Shown: positions 27,689 through 37,358 of the stretch, one piece after another | Layout of the letters: each line of letters opens with the position of its first letter | Numbering within the stretch: the stretch's first letter is position 1 | DNA from: Aquella oligotrophica | Lineage (GTDB): Bacteria > Pseudomonadota > Gammaproteobacteria > Burkholderiales > UBA11063 | Length of the DNA stretch: 64,000 nt | Direction: 5' to 3' | NCBI RefSeq assembly: GCF_002892535.1 | Contig: NZ_CP024847.1 | Location: 620,001-684,000, forward strand | Translations under genes and position numbers: made by a program | Notes under the pieces: generated by a model | Database searches by the model: none | Told to the model about the DNA's origin: nothing | Seen by the model: the letters and a program-made list of their open reading frames with translations, nothing else

Positions 27689-28138
27689 TTATTTAGTCAT
27701 GAATTTTTCGATTAACTGTTCTAATACCATTGCTGAAGAGGTAAGCGTAATTGTATCATTATTTTTGAGCATGGTGTCATCCGCTCCGGATTGTATCCCA
27801 ACATATTGTTCCCCTAATAAGCCTGTAGTAAGAATTTGGGCAGAGCTATCACTTGAAAAATGATAGTTGTTATCGATGCTCATAACTACCTGAGCTTGGT
27901 AAGTTTTAGAATTGAGTCCAATAGCTGTTACTCTTCCAACCGTGAAGCCAGATATCTTTACTGGAGCTCCACTTTTTAGTGAACCTATGTTGCTAAAATT
28001 TGCATAAAGAGTATAACTACTATTATTGGTACTACCAAAGGAGGTTATATTTGCTACTTTTAATGATAAAAATACCATGCTAGCTATGCCAATTAGAACG
28101 AAAATACCAACCCAAAAATCAATCATGCTACGTTTCAT
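27689..28138 (-). CDS. mlaD: MCE-domain phospholipid transport protein MlaD
   Basis: A 149-residue protein with one N-terminal membrane helix (residues 8-28) and a periplasmic MCE domain that forms a hexameric lipid channel on MlaFEB. The start MKRSMIDFWVGIFVLIG and the stretches LKSGAPVKISGFTVGRV and LTTGLLGEQYVGIQSG are characteristic. It is shorter than the E. coli protein (183 residues) at the C-terminus, as common in Neisseria relatives. Confidence 0.94.
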   Translation of the reverse strand: MKRSMIDFWVGIFVLIGIASMVFLSLKVANITSFGSTNNSSYTLYANFSNIGSLKSGAPVKISGFTVGRVTAIGLNSKTYQAQVVMSIDNNYHFSSDSSAQILTTGLLGEQYVGIQSGADDTMLKNNDTITLTSSAMVLEQLIEKFMTK

Positions 28139-28161
28139 TAGATACCTTTTAACCTATAAAA

Positions 28162-28944
28162 TCAAAACATAAATGCAGTTAATACAAAATCAAGTGCCAG
28201 TACCGCAAGTGCAGAATGAACAACTGTACGTGTGGTTGCTGATGAAACACCTTCAGCAGTTGGCTTAGCTTGTAACCCCTGATATACCGAGATTAAACTG
28301 ACTACTACTCCAAAGATAGCGGCTTTGATCAATCCATTAATTACATCATCATGAAGTGATACGCTACCCTGCATTTGTGACCAGAAAGTGCCCTTATCAA
28401 GTTGCAGTAATGTAACCCCAACAAAATGTCCACCGAGGATGCCGCTACTATCAAATAGGGCTGTTAGTAAAGGAACTGCGATAATCCCACCAATGAATTT
28501 GGGAGCTATTACCCGTTTGATTGGATTAACTGCCATTACATCCATGGCATCAAGCTGTTCGGTTGCTTTCATTAAGCCAATTTCGGCCGTAATTCCTGAA
28601 CCAGCACGTGATGCGAATAAAATTGCACTTAAGACCGGGCCAAGTTCACGCAATAGTGCTAGTGCAACAAGCGAACCAAGTACGCTAACAGAGCCAAACC
28701 TTTGTAAAGTATTATATCCCTGTAAGCCTAAAACCATTCCAACAAACCAGCCTGATACGGCAATAATCAGGATGGATAATACGCCACTAAAAAAAACTTC
28801 TTTAATGATCAAGTATGGACGTTTGATTGCATAGCCTAAGCCCAAGATAATCATGCCAAGTAATTTACCTAGTTCGCCAAGCATGAAAATAAAGGAGCTA
28901 AATGGGCTCCCAATTTTTTCGACAAACTTTCTAAGATTCTTCAT
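28162..28944 (-). CDS. mlaE: Phospholipid ABC transporter permease MlaE
   Basis: A 260-residue inner-membrane permease with five or six segments, a member of the MlaE/YrbE family. Visible motifs are GMVLGLQGYNTLQRFG, LALLRELGPVLSAILFASRAGS and the coupling stretch EIGLMKATEQLDAMDVMAVNP. It overlaps mlaF by one base and precedes mlaD by 23 bases. Confidence 0.96.
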   Translation of the reverse strand: MKNLRKFVEKIGSPFSSFIFMLGELGKLLGMIILGLGYAIKRPYLIIKEVFFSGVLSILIIAVSGWFVGMVLGLQGYNTLQRFGSVSVLGSLVALALLRELGPVLSAILFASRAGSGITAEIGLMKATEQLDAMDVMAVNPIKRVIAPKFIGGIIAVPLLTALFDSSGILGGHFVGVTLLQLDKGTFWSQMQGSVSLHDDVINGLIKAAIFGVVVSLISVYQGLQAKPTAEGVSSATTRTVVHSALAVLALDFVLTAFMF

Positions 28945-29747
28945 TAATTTCTGCCAAGATAATATTCATAGCCGTTTTTGGCTGGATATTTATATGAGAA
29001 TGAACCACCTAACTCACCGCGAATAAATTGTCTAACGGCCGGATTAGTCGTATTTGCAACCTCAATCGGAGTCCCGTGGTCGATAATTTCTCCATTTGCC
29101 ATAAAATATACGTAGTCAGCAATTTTCATAGTTGCCTCTATATCATGGCTTACTAAAACAGCGGTTTGCCCAAGATTATCATTTAGCTTTTTTATTAGCA
29201 TTGCCGTGATATTTAATGAAATTGGATCTAGTCCCGTAAATGGTTCATCATAAAGCATAAGTTCCGGATCCAGTGCTATTGCTCGGGCTAGGGCAACTCT
29301 ACGTGCCATTCCTCCAGAAAGCTCATTTGGAGCCATTTCCTGTGTTCCGGTTAAACCAACTGCTTCTAGTTTCATTGCCACCATTTTATGAATGATGCTG
29401 GTGGGTAAATCAGTGTTCTCTATAAGAGGAAATGCTACATTTTCTGCCACAGTCATATCGGTAAAAAGTGCACCAAATTGAAACAGCATTCCAAGCTTTT
29501 GGCGTAATTTTAAGACATCTTTCTTTGGTAGGTTAGCCATGTCTTGACCAAATACACGACTCGTTCCTGAGTTGGCGGTAATCTGTCCAGAGATTAGGCG
29601 TAAAACTGTAGTTTTTCCGCTACCACTACCGCCCATAATAGCGGTAATTTTCCCCTGTTCAATATCAAGGTTAACCGACTTTAAAATTGGTTTATCTTCG
29701 CTGTAAGCAAAGGATACGTCAGAAAGACTGACTAAATTATTTTTCAT
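28944..29747 (-). CDS. mlaF: Phospholipid ABC transporter ATPase MlaF
   Basis: A 267-residue ATP-binding subunit. It shows Walker A (GGSGSGKTT), Q-loop (LFQFGALFTDMTV), ABC signature (LSGGMARRVALARAIALDP), Walker B (LMLYDEPFTGLDP) and H-loop (VLVSHDIEAT). The C-terminal tail around YKYPAKNGYEYYLGRN may reach the neighbouring subunit, as in known MlaF. It is the first gene of mlaFEDCBA. The 293-base gap to ubiA must hold divergent promoters; besides a hairpin at 29826-29851 I see nothing clear there. Confidence 0.96.
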   Translation of the reverse strand: MKNNLVSLSDVSFAYSEDKPILKSVNLDIEQGKITAIMGGSGSGKTTVLRLISGQITANSGTSRVFGQDMANLPKKDVLKLRQKLGMLFQFGALFTDMTVAENVAFPLIENTDLPTSIIHKMVAMKLEAVGLTGTQEMAPNELSGGMARRVALARAIALDPELMLYDEPFTGLDPISLNITAMLIKKLNDNLGQTAVLVSHDIEATMKIADYVYFMANGEIIDHGTPIEVANTTNPAVRQFIRGELGGSFSYKYPAKNGYEYYLGRN

Positions 29748-30040
29748 TTTAGGTTTACTTTAATCAATCAATGTTTAATTGCTCCAGTATTATACTAAAA
29801 AGCTCGGGTAATTAGCATTCTATTTACTGGCTTATTTAAATTTTAGCCAGTCAACTTAGCTAGTCAATCTGGTTTTTTGTTGCTTTTATTCTTCCTTGTT
29901 AACGTAATCAGGTAAAATTTCGCATGAAAATAAGCTGCCTAAAGTTATTGCTGAAGGAGTATGACGCTATTATTTTTCTGTCTCCCTATGGTTATGACTT
30001 TTATTCGGTCAGGTTTTTTTAGAAGAGGTAAAAAATACCA

Positions 30041-30910
30041 ATGTTAAATGATATATTAAAAAACCCATATTTACGTTTGATTCGTTTTGATAAACCAATC
30101 GGAACCTTATTATTGCTTTGGCCAACACTGTGGGGGCTTTGGGTTGCATATGGTGGGATTCCGCCATTAAAGGTGCTGATGACGTTTGTTGTGGGTGTTT
30201 TTCTTACTCGGGCTGCAGGCTGTGCGATTAATGATGCTGCCGATTCTGAGTTTGATAGTCATGTGAAAAGAACTATTTCGCGACCTGTTGCTAGTGGTGA
30301 ACTAACCAGATTACAAGCCATTGTTGCAACTGGAGTTCTTAGTTTGATGGCATTTATTCTCGCTGCAATTTGTCTTCAAGGTAAGACTCTTCTTTGGTCT
30401 ATTCCTGCGTTATTAATATTTATCACTTATCCCTTCTTTAAACGCTTTTTTCCTATTCCGCAGCTGTATCTTTCATTTGCTTTCAGTTTTGGTATTCCTA
30501 TGGCTTTTATCGAGTCTGGGATGGGGCTAACTTTAGCCACACTAATGATTTTTGTCGCTAATTGCTTTTGGGTTCTTGCTTATGATACCATTTATGCATT
30601 GGTAGATCTTGATGATGATCTACAAATTGGGATTAAAACTTCTGCTATTACCTTTGGTAAGTATGTAATTCTGGCAATTATGCTTTGTTACTTTGGGTTT
30701 TATGTTTTGCTTTTACTTTTGGCGATGAAATTTGACTATGGATTTTGCTACCTATTTTCAACTTTACTCGTTCTAATAATGATAGCCTATGTTTATCGCG
30801 AAATAAAAGGATTCGATCGACAAAGGTGTTTTAAGGCTTTTCTTTTTAATAATTACATCGGGATGGTAGTTTTTATCGGAATCTTTCTTGAGTATTTGAG
30901 CTTCAAATGA
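30041..30910 (+). CDS. ubiA: 4-hydroxybenzoate octaprenyltransferase
   Basis: A 289-residue inner-membrane prenyltransferase that attaches the polyprenyl tail to 4-hydroxybenzoate in ubiquinone synthesis. Both Asp-rich Mg-pyrophosphate sites are visible: NDAADSEFDSHVKRTISRP and YDTIYALVDLDDD. The N-terminal RFDKPIGTLLLLWPTLWGLW is diagnostic. It overlaps uvrC by four bases. With coq7 at 9957 it shows a ubiquinone-based respiratory chain. Confidence 0.96.
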   Translation: MLNDILKNPYLRLIRFDKPIGTLLLLWPTLWGLWVAYGGIPPLKVLMTFVVGVFLTRAAGCAINDAADSEFDSHVKRTISRPVASGELTRLQAIVATGVLSLMAFILAAICLQGKTLLWSIPALLIFITYPFFKRFFPIPQLYLSFAFSFGIPMAFIESGMGLTLATLMIFVANCFWVLAYDTIYALVDLDDDLQIGIKTSAITFGKYVILAIMLCYFGFYVLLLLLAMKFDYGFCYLFSTLLVLIMIAYVYREIKGFDRQRCFKAFLFNNYIGMVVFIGIFLEYLSFK

Positions 30911-32691
30911 TATTGAATGTAACAGCAGACACGTCTTTTCTTAAGCAATTACCAAATGCGCCGGGGGTCTACCGTTTTTTTGCTAGCGATGGTACTTTGC
31001 TATATGTCGGTAAGGCAACGAGTCTTTTTAAGCGGGTGCGTTCTTATTTTAGGCGGGATAATAGCATTTCGCCACGAATAAGCTTAATGATTGCAAAAAT
31101 TGCCAGTATTGAAGTTACGGTTACCGAGAATGAAGCCTCCGCATTGATCCTTGAGAATAATTTGATAAAAAATGCGCGACCAAAATATAACATAGTCTTT
31201 CGTGATGATAAGAGCTACCCTTATATTCGCGTTTCACAACATCAATTTCCGTTGATTGAATATACGCGGCATAAGCCGGATAAATTGGCTAGTTATTTTG
31301 GTCCGTATCCTAATTCTTATGCGGCTAAGGAAGCACTTGAACTGCTACAGCGATTGTTCAAACTAAGGACTTGTGCTGATCCGGTGTTTGCCAATCGTTC
31401 GCGTCCATGCATGCTTTACCAGATTGAGCGCTGCTCCGCGCCATGTGTTGGTAAAATTTCAGAAAATGAGTATTCACGGCTGATAAAAAATGCAGTAACA
31501 TTTTTGTCTGGGAACTATACGGAACTTGTTAACAAAATGAGTTCGGAAATGTACTTGGCTGCTGAATTACTAAACTTTGAAGAGGCTTCTGGTTTACGCG
31601 ATAAAATTGCTGCGATAAAGCAGGTTCAGGATCGGCAAATTATTAGTAGTAGCTCAGAAGCTGTTAACGGAGATTTGGTTTCATTTGTCGAACATGGTGG
31701 TGTAGTTTTTATTTATCTGATAATGCTTCGTAATGGAATTTATATTGGTGACAAGCATTTTGAAATAAAGGTGATTGACGAAATAAATACGGTTGAAGCA
31801 TTTTTTGAGGAATACTATGCGTTAAGGCAGGATACAACAACCGTATATTGTGATTTTAGTATTGATGAGAGATTTATCAAATTTATGCTTGAAGCCAAAA
31901 ATATAAAAATTCAGGAAGTGAAAGCCAATAAACGGATAAATGAATTATTTAAAATGGCGCAGACGAATTTGCAGATCATCATTGAAAACCATGGTAAAGA
32001 TAATCAGTATGGAAAAGGTGTTGCTAGATTATCACAGTTACTTGGGCGAGATATTAATCGGATTGAGTGTTATGATACTAGTCATCACCATGGTAGTAGT
32101 GCAGTTACCTCTATGGTTGTTTATGAAGGTGGATTAATAAACAACAATTTATATCGTAAATTTAATCTGCCAGCAACTATTAATGGCAATGATCTTCTGG
32201 CTTTGTCCACTGTTTTAAATCGCCGTTTGGTAAATAAAACTCTTCCAACCCCTGAGGTGATTTTGGTTGACGGTGGTAAAACTCAGCTGGAGGAAACGAA
32301 AAACATACTTGAGCAACTAGGCTTTCATGATAAAATAAAAGCTATTGCCATTTATAAGGGTGAAAATCGGCGACCGGAGCTTGATAGAGTAATAATTAAT
32401 ACGAACCTAGAGCTAAATTACCACGATGAACCCCAATTATTTAAATTGCTGCAAACATTAAGGGATGAAGCCCATCGTTTTGCAATCACAGGTCATCGTA
32501 AAAAGCAGGTTAATAAAATGAAGCATTCACGGTTGGAGGATATACCTGGGATAGGTGTGCAAAAGCGAAAAGCATTGATGGCATTTTTTGGTAGTAGCCA
32601 ATTGGTGGCTGCTGCTACAGTTGAGGATTTATGTCAGGTAACGGGTATTGGACCGGAACTGGCAGTGCAGATCTACTCATATTTCCATTAA
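30907..32691 (+). CDS. uvrC: Excinuclease ABC subunit C
   Basis: A 594-residue nucleotide-excision-repair nuclease that makes both incisions with UvrB. In order: an N-terminal GIY-YIG domain (PGVYRFF..LLYVGKA), a Cys-rich stretch (RPCMLYQIERCSAPCVG), a UVR motif (AAELLNFEEASGLRDKIAAI), an RNase H-like endonuclease domain (ECYDTSHHHGSSAV, ILVDGGKTQL), and C-terminal helix-hairpin-helix motifs (IPGIGVQKRKALM, VTGIGPELAVQI). It overlaps ubiA by four bases. The uvrC-pgsA order that follows is common in proteobacteria. Confidence 0.97.
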   Translation: MILNVTADTSFLKQLPNAPGVYRFFASDGTLLYVGKATSLFKRVRSYFRRDNSISPRISLMIAKIASIEVTVTENEASALILENNLIKNARPKYNIVFRDDKSYPYIRVSQHQFPLIEYTRHKPDKLASYFGPYPNSYAAKEALELLQRLFKLRTCADPVFANRSRPCMLYQIERCSAPCVGKISENEYSRLIKNAVTFLSGNYTELVNKMSSEMYLAAELLNFEEASGLRDKIAAIKQVQDRQIISSSSEAVNGDLVSFVEHGGVVFIYLIMLRNGIYIGDKHFEIKVIDEINTVEAFFEEYYALRQDTTTVYCDFSIDERFIKFMLEAKNIKIQEVKANKRINELFKMAQTNLQIIIENHGKDNQYGKGVARLSQLLGRDINRIECYDTSHHHGSSAVTSMVVYEGGLINNNLYRKFNLPATINGNDLLALSTVLNRRLVNKTLPTPEVILVDGGKTQLEETKNILEQLGFHDKIKAIAIYKGENRRPELDRVIINTNLELNYHDEPQLFKLLQTLRDEAHRFAITGHRKKQVNKMKHSRLEDIPGIGVQKRKALMAFFGSSQLVAAATVEDLCQVTGIGPELAVQIYSYFH

Positions 32692-32726
32692 CAATAACCA
32701 AAAATAAAGTTGAGTTGCTTAAGTAT

Positions 32727-33293
32727 ATGGCAAATAAAATTCCGTTACCTACCATTCTTACTTGGCTTAGGATTGCATTAGTGCCATTCTTTGTTGGGGT
32801 ATATTACTTTCCAGATTATTTGATTAGTATGCCACTTAAAAATATGTTGGCGACGGTTATTTTCTTATTTGCTGCAATTACTGATTATTTTGATGGTTAC
32901 CTTGCGCGCCGGATGAATTTGGAAACTAGGTTTGGAGCATTTCTTGATCCCGTTGCGGATAAAGCATTGGTTGCAGCGAGTCTAGTTGTGCTGGTGAATT
33001 TAGGGCGTACTTTTGTTTTTGCTGCGATCATCATAATCGTACGTGAAATTGCAATATCTGCTCTGCGTGAATGGATGGCGCAAATTGGTGAAATAAAGAG
33101 TACTGCTGTTGCGTATATAGGTAAAATTAAAACTACGTTTCAGATGACAGCGATCTCATTGCTTTTACTCGACTGGCATAGCAATATACTGGGTAATCTG
33201 TGTATGTTAGTGGCGGTTATTTTAACTGTAGTATCAATGTTTTACTATCTTGAACAGGCGAAGAAGCATATTACTGAAGAAAGAAATTCATAA
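32727..33293 (+). CDS. pgsA: CDP-diacylglycerol-glycerol-3-phosphate 3-phosphatidyltransferase
   Basis: A 188-residue inner-membrane enzyme for the committed step to phosphatidylglycerol. The CDP-alcohol phosphotransferase signature [27 protein letters not shown] contains the D-G-x2-A-R-x8-G-x3-D-x3-D pattern. The ATG at 32727 (MANKIPLPT) is chosen because it gives the normal length and the usual N-terminus; the open frame continues upstream into uvrC. Its stop overlaps the rpoD start (TAATG). Confidence 0.94.
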   Translation: MANKIPLPTILTWLRIALVPFFVGVYYFPDYLISMPLKNMLATVIFLFAAITDYFDGYLARRMNLETRFGAFLDPVADKALVAASLVVLVNLGRTFVFAAIIIIVREIAISALREWMAQIGEIKSTAVAYIGKIKTTFQMTAISLLLLDWHSNILGNLCMLVAVILTVVSMFYYLEQAKKHITEERNS

Positions 33294-35419
33294 TGTCAAA
33301 TAAAGAGAATCTTGAAGTCAATAACCAATCCAAAGCTGGAGCAACCCCCAGAAAAAAAATGATGTTGGATGAATTTGATGGTGAGAGTTTAAGCGGTGAT
33401 GAGCTGGAGCGTGGGAAAAGTCGTAAAAGTCGTGGACCGCGTAAACCGGGTAAAGAAGACGGACAAGATGTAAGTAAATTAATGCGTCTGGTTAGCGTTG
33501 GGATAGAAAATCTTAGCCCAGAGGAACAAAAAAAGCTTGAAGAGCAGAAAAGTAAACTTCATTATCTACTTGGTAAGGGTAAAGAGCGTGGTTATGTAAC
33601 CAATGCTGAAATAAATGATCATTTACCGGACCATGTGACCGATCCCGAAGTTATTGAACAGATCATAATGATGATTGAGACAATTGGGATCAAAGTCTTT
33701 GAATATGAACCAAGTCAGGAAGAGCTTTTAATTTCGGGAACTTCATCTGCGACGGTAAATGATGATGAGTTTGCAGTTGAAGAAGCAGAAAAAATTCTGA
33801 CTAGTACCACCTCCTCAAATGAGTTTGGACGTACGACAGATCCGGTACGGATGTATATGCGTGAAATTGGTACCTATGACTTGCTTGATAAGACAGATGA
33901 AGCGGAAATTGCCCGTAAGCTTGAATCAAGTATTCAGTTAATGATTTCTGCAATTGCGGATTGTCCAAAGATTGTTAATTATATTTCTACAGCTTATCAG
34001 GACGTACTGGCTGGTAAGATTAAACTTGAAAATTTTGTTGATGAAATAATTACTGCTGAAGAAGTAGTTGTGACGGAGGCAGAAAATCTTGAAACCGCTA
34101 CAGGTGGTTTTGAGGAAGATGAAGAGGGGCTTTCAGGGATTGAACTTGAAAAGCTGCGGCTTGCAACGGAAGAGTTTTTTAAAGAATTTGATGTTTTAGT
34201 TGCAAAACAAAACAAGATTATTGATAAGTATACTGCGGAATCTCCTGAATATCAGGCAATTCTTGCTGAGTTGACCGAAAAGCTTAGCCAAATCAGATTT
34301 ACCAATCGCCAAATTGAGGTTTTTTGTGATATCTTGCGTGAAGCACATAAGGAAATTAAGCGATATGAGAGTGAAATTTTTCATCTGGCTTGTGAAGTAA
34401 TTAAAGTTCCTGAAGACAAATTCCGTAAAGAGTTTATCGGTAATGAGGTTAATTGGGTTGATACTCATATTGCAAATAAAAAATATGCTGATTTATTTGA
34501 AAGCATGAAATTTGACATAAAAGAGCGTCAAGATAAAATCAAAGCCGTTGCCAGTGATTTGAAAATTAATGTTTCGGTCATTAAAAATCTTTACAAGCAA
34601 TTAATGCGTGCTGAGAAAGAGCAAAAAAAAGCCAGAACGGATATGGTTGAGTCAAACCTGCGCCTAGTAATTTCAATTGCTAAAAAATATACTAACCGTG
34701 GGTTGCATTTCCTTGATCTGATTCAGGAAGGTAATATTGGTCTTATTAAAGCAATTGATAAATTCCAGTATCGAAAAGGATTTAAATTTTCCACTTATGC
34801 TACTTGGTGGATTCGCCAGGCGATCACGCGCGCAATTGCGGATCAGGGGCGCACAATCCGGATTCCGGTACACATGATTGAGACTATTAATAAGATGAGT
34901 AAGGAGCATCGTAAGTTATTGCAGGAGAAGTCAGGAGAGCCACTGACTAAGGAGCTTGCCGAGCGGATGGATATTAGTGAAGAGAAAGTCCGTAAAATCT
35001 ATCAGGTAGCTTATGATTCAATTTCAATGGATGCACCAATTGGTGATGAGGATGATGCTAGTTATGGCGACTTTATTGAAGATAAATCGACCGTAATTCC
35101 ATCAGATCACGGAGTTGATTATAGTTTAAAACGTACAGTGCGTGAAGTTCTTGATACTTTATCCCCGCGTGAGGCTAAAGTACTTTGTATGCGTTTTGGG
35201 ATTGATACCGTTACAGATCATACTCTTGAGGAAGTTGGTCGTCAGTTTGATGTTACTCGTGAGCGGATTCGCCAGATTGAAGCTAAGGCAATCAGAAAAT
35301 TGCGGCAGCCGAACCGTGCTGAGAAATTACGCAGTTTCCTAGATAGTTTCAGTGAAGTTGAAAACTTTGATGAAGAAGGTCTAGGTGAAGAGTTTGATGA
35401 TTATTTAGATGAAGAATAA
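33293..35419 (+). CDS. rpoD: RNA polymerase sigma factor RpoD (sigma-70)
   Basis: A 708-residue primary sigma factor. After region 1.1 (about 50-140) come region 1.2 ([17 protein letters not shown]), a long non-conserved insert, region 2 ([26 protein letters not shown] and [15 protein letters not shown]-like residues [15 protein letters not shown]), region 3, and region 4.2 ([20 protein letters not shown]). An acidic tail after residue 685 ([15 protein letters not shown]) extends beyond the usual end. The gene is downstream of uvrC and pgsA rather than in the classical rpsU-dnaG-rpoD operon. Confidence 0.97.
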   Translation: MSNKENLEVNNQSKAGATPRKKMMLDEFDGESLSGDELERGKSRKSRGPRKPGKEDGQDVSKLMRLVSVGIENLSPEEQKKLEEQKSKLHYLLGKGKERGYVTNAEINDHLPDHVTDPEVIEQIIMMIETIGIKVFEYEPSQEELLISGTSSATVNDDEFAVEEAEKILTSTTSSNEFGRTTDPVRMYMREIGTYDLLDKTDEAEIARKLESSIQLMISAIADCPKIVNYISTAYQDVLAGKIKLENFVDEIITAEEVVVTEAENLETATGGFEEDEEGLSGIELEKLRLATEEFFKEFDVLVAKQNKIIDKYTAESPEYQAILAELTEKLSQIRFTNRQIEVFCDILREAHKEIKRYESEIFHLACEVIKVPEDKFRKEFIGNEVNWVDTHIANKKYADLFESMKFDIKERQDKIKAVASDLKINVSVIKNLYKQLMRAEKEQKKARTDMVESNLRLVISIAKKYTNRGLHFLDLIQEGNIGLIKAIDKFQYRKGFKFSTYATWWIRQAITRAIADQGRTIRIPVHMIETINKMSKEHRKLLQEKSGEPLTKELAERMDISEEKVRKIYQVAYDSISMDAPIGDEDDASYGDFIEDKSTVIPSDHGVDYSLKRTVREVLDTLSPREAKVLCMRFGIDTVTDHTLEEVGRQFDVTRERIRQIEAKAIRKLRQPNRAEKLRSFLDSFSEVENFDEEGLGEEFDDYLDEE

Positions 35420-35433
35420 ATCAAGCCTCTTAT

Positions 35434-35468
35434 AAAAAATTGCCAAACAAATGTTTGGCAATTTTTTT
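35434..35468 (+). terminator. Intrinsic terminator of rpoD
   Basis: A long A/T-flanked stem with TTGCCAAAC/GTTTGGCAA core is followed by seven T residues. It lies 15 bases after the rpoD stop. Confidence 0.9.
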
Positions 35469-35543
35469 ATGCTTTTATTCACGCTGTAATCGACTATTTG
35501 TTAGAATAGCTGATTAATTTACCCGGATTTTATGGAGTTATGT

Positions 35544-35900
35544 ATGCAGCTAAATGTGATCGGTGAACCATTGGAGCCTTGTTGCCTTGACCCGGTAACC
35601 GGATGGATGCGCAATGGTTTTTGTGATATGTATGAAGATGATGTTGGTATGCATCATGTATGTGTGCAAGTGTCGGCTGAATTTCTTGAGTTTAGTAAAG
35701 AAAATGGTAATGATTTAACTACTGCCAATGAGCATTTTCCTGGGTTAAAGCCTGGGGATAAATGGTGTTTATGTACTGCGCGCTGGATGCAGGCATTCAA
35801 TCAAGATATGGCACCAAAAATATTTATCAAATCAACCAGTATCGAAGTATTAAATTATATTCCTCTACCAATACTTCAACAAATGGCATGTGATGTTTAA
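35544..35900 (+). CDS. DUF2237 family protein
   Basis: A 118-residue protein matching the DUF2237 pattern: NVIGEPLEPCCLDPVTGWMRNG, DVGMHHVCVQVSAEFLEFS, GNDLTTANEHFPGLKPGDKWCLCTARW. Its function is unknown; conserved Cys and His residues suggest metal or redox chemistry. The second ATG at 35544 is preferred since GGAG lies seven bases before it; an upstream ATG at 35532 has no ribosome site. It overlaps selO, so the two are translationally coupled. Confidence 0.87.
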   Translation: MQLNVIGEPLEPCCLDPVTGWMRNGFCDMYEDDVGMHHVCVQVSAEFLEFSKENGNDLTTANEHFPGLKPGDKWCLCTARWMQAFNQDMAPKIFIKSTSIEVLNYIPLPILQQMACDV

Positions 35901-37317
35901 GTTAAAAGCAAACTTTGCTTTATTGGGTGAAGGATTTTATTCATTTGTTTCTCCACTGCCACTAGATAATAGTAGATTGGTTCATTTAAATTATCCACTT
36001 ATTGATAAACTTGGACTTAATGAGGTGGATAATAAGGAATGGGATACAATTTTATCTGCCAAGCACATTTTCCCTGATTATCAGCCTTTAGCTAGTGTTT
36101 ATGCTGGACATCAATTTGGTGTGCCGGTACCAAGATTAGGTGATGGTCGAGCGATGTTAATATTTGAACACGAGGATGATGAGGGTAGTATTTGGGAGCT
36201 TCAATTAAAAGGAGCGGGGTTAACACCTTATTCGCGAATGGGCGATGGTCGTGCTGTCTTGCGTTCGACAGTTCGTGAATATGTTGCTTCAATAGCAATG
36301 GCAGCTTTAAATATTCCAACTACCTTAGCGCTTGGGATGTGTGACTCAGATACGAAGGTTTATCGTGAGGAAGTTGAGACTGGCGCGGTTATTTTACGGG
36401 TTTCACCTAGCTTTATCCGTTTTGGTCATTTTGAATATTTTGCTAAACAAAAGAGACTTCAGGAGTTACAACAATTAATTGATTTTACAATTTCCAATTA
36501 TTATCCAGAGATTGAGCTAGATTCTCCTGATTACATACTAAAATTTCTTGACGCGGTAGTGAAGAAAACTGCACAGATGATTGCTAGTTGGCAAGCAGTT
36601 GGTTTTGTTCATGGGGTAATGAATACAGATAATATGTCGATCTTAGGATTGACTATTGATTATGGACCCTATGCGTTTATGGATAAATTTATTCCTAGTC
36701 AGATATACAATCACTCCGATAGTGAGGGGCGTTATACCTATGCTAATCAGGTTTATATTGGCTGGTGGAATTTGTATCGTCTGGCTGAGTCGTTAGTCTT
36801 AATTTATCCGGATGCTGATCAACTTGAAAAATGCTTAGAAACATATGCAGACTATTATAATACCCGATATACGGAATTAATTGGTAAAAAGCTTGGCTTT
36901 GAGGTATTTGAACCGACTGATTTTGTTTTGGGTGAAAAATTACTTAAATTAATGCAGCAGTATCAGATGGATTGGACGTATAGTTGGCGTCAGCTTAGCT
37001 ATGGTGAGTCTGGATATCATCGGTTAAAAAAGCTATATAATTTTGGCGACGATTTTTCTAACTGGTATTTTGAATGGCAACAGGCATTGCTAAATAATAA
37101 GATAGATTTAGATGGAGCGCTTAAACTGATGCAGGAAAGTAATCCAGCAATTGTGCCGAGAAATCATCTATTGCAGGAAGTAATAACTAAAGCGCAAAGT
37201 GGTAGTTATGAAGAGCTAGCACAGTTAATTGAGGTGTTAAATGATCCATATCAGGAAATTGAAAAATACCAAGACTATTATAAGCTGCCCCAGCATGGGC
37301 AGAGCATATTCATTTGA
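35893..37317 (+). CDS. selO: Protein adenylyltransferase SelO (YdiU family)
   Basis: A 474-residue pseudokinase-fold enzyme that attaches AMP to target proteins, including redox proteins in E. coli. Family motifs: YAGHQFGVPVPRLGDGRA, LQLKGAGLTPYSRMGDGRAVLRS with the active-site Lys, and the metal-binding GFVHGVMNTDNMSI..DYGPYAFMD. SelO proteins usually end in a short Cys- or selenocysteine-containing tail; this one ends in GQSIFI without Cys. The ATG at 35893 overlaps the preceding gene by eight bases. An MsrB-MsrA gene follows, fitting oxidative-stress defence. Confidence 0.94.
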   Translation: MFKLKANFALLGEGFYSFVSPLPLDNSRLVHLNYPLIDKLGLNEVDNKEWDTILSAKHIFPDYQPLASVYAGHQFGVPVPRLGDGRAMLIFEHEDDEGSIWELQLKGAGLTPYSRMGDGRAVLRSTVREYVASIAMAALNIPTTLALGMCDSDTKVYREEVETGAVILRVSPSFIRFGHFEYFAKQKRLQELQQLIDFTISNYYPEIELDSPDYILKFLDAVVKKTAQMIASWQAVGFVHGVMNTDNMSILGLTIDYGPYAFMDKFIPSQIYNHSDSEGRYTYANQVYIGWWNLYRLAESLVLIYPDADQLEKCLETYADYYNTRYTELIGKKLGFEVFEPTDFVLGEKLLKLMQQYQMDWTYSWRQLSYGESGYHRLKKLYNFGDDFSNWYFEWQQALLNNKIDLDGALKLMQESNPAIVPRNHLLQEVITKAQSGSYEELAQLIEVLNDPYQEIEKYQDYYKLPQHGQSIFI

Positions 37318-37358
37318 GTTGTTCATCATAAATTGAAAATCATTTTTGCGAGGATAAA

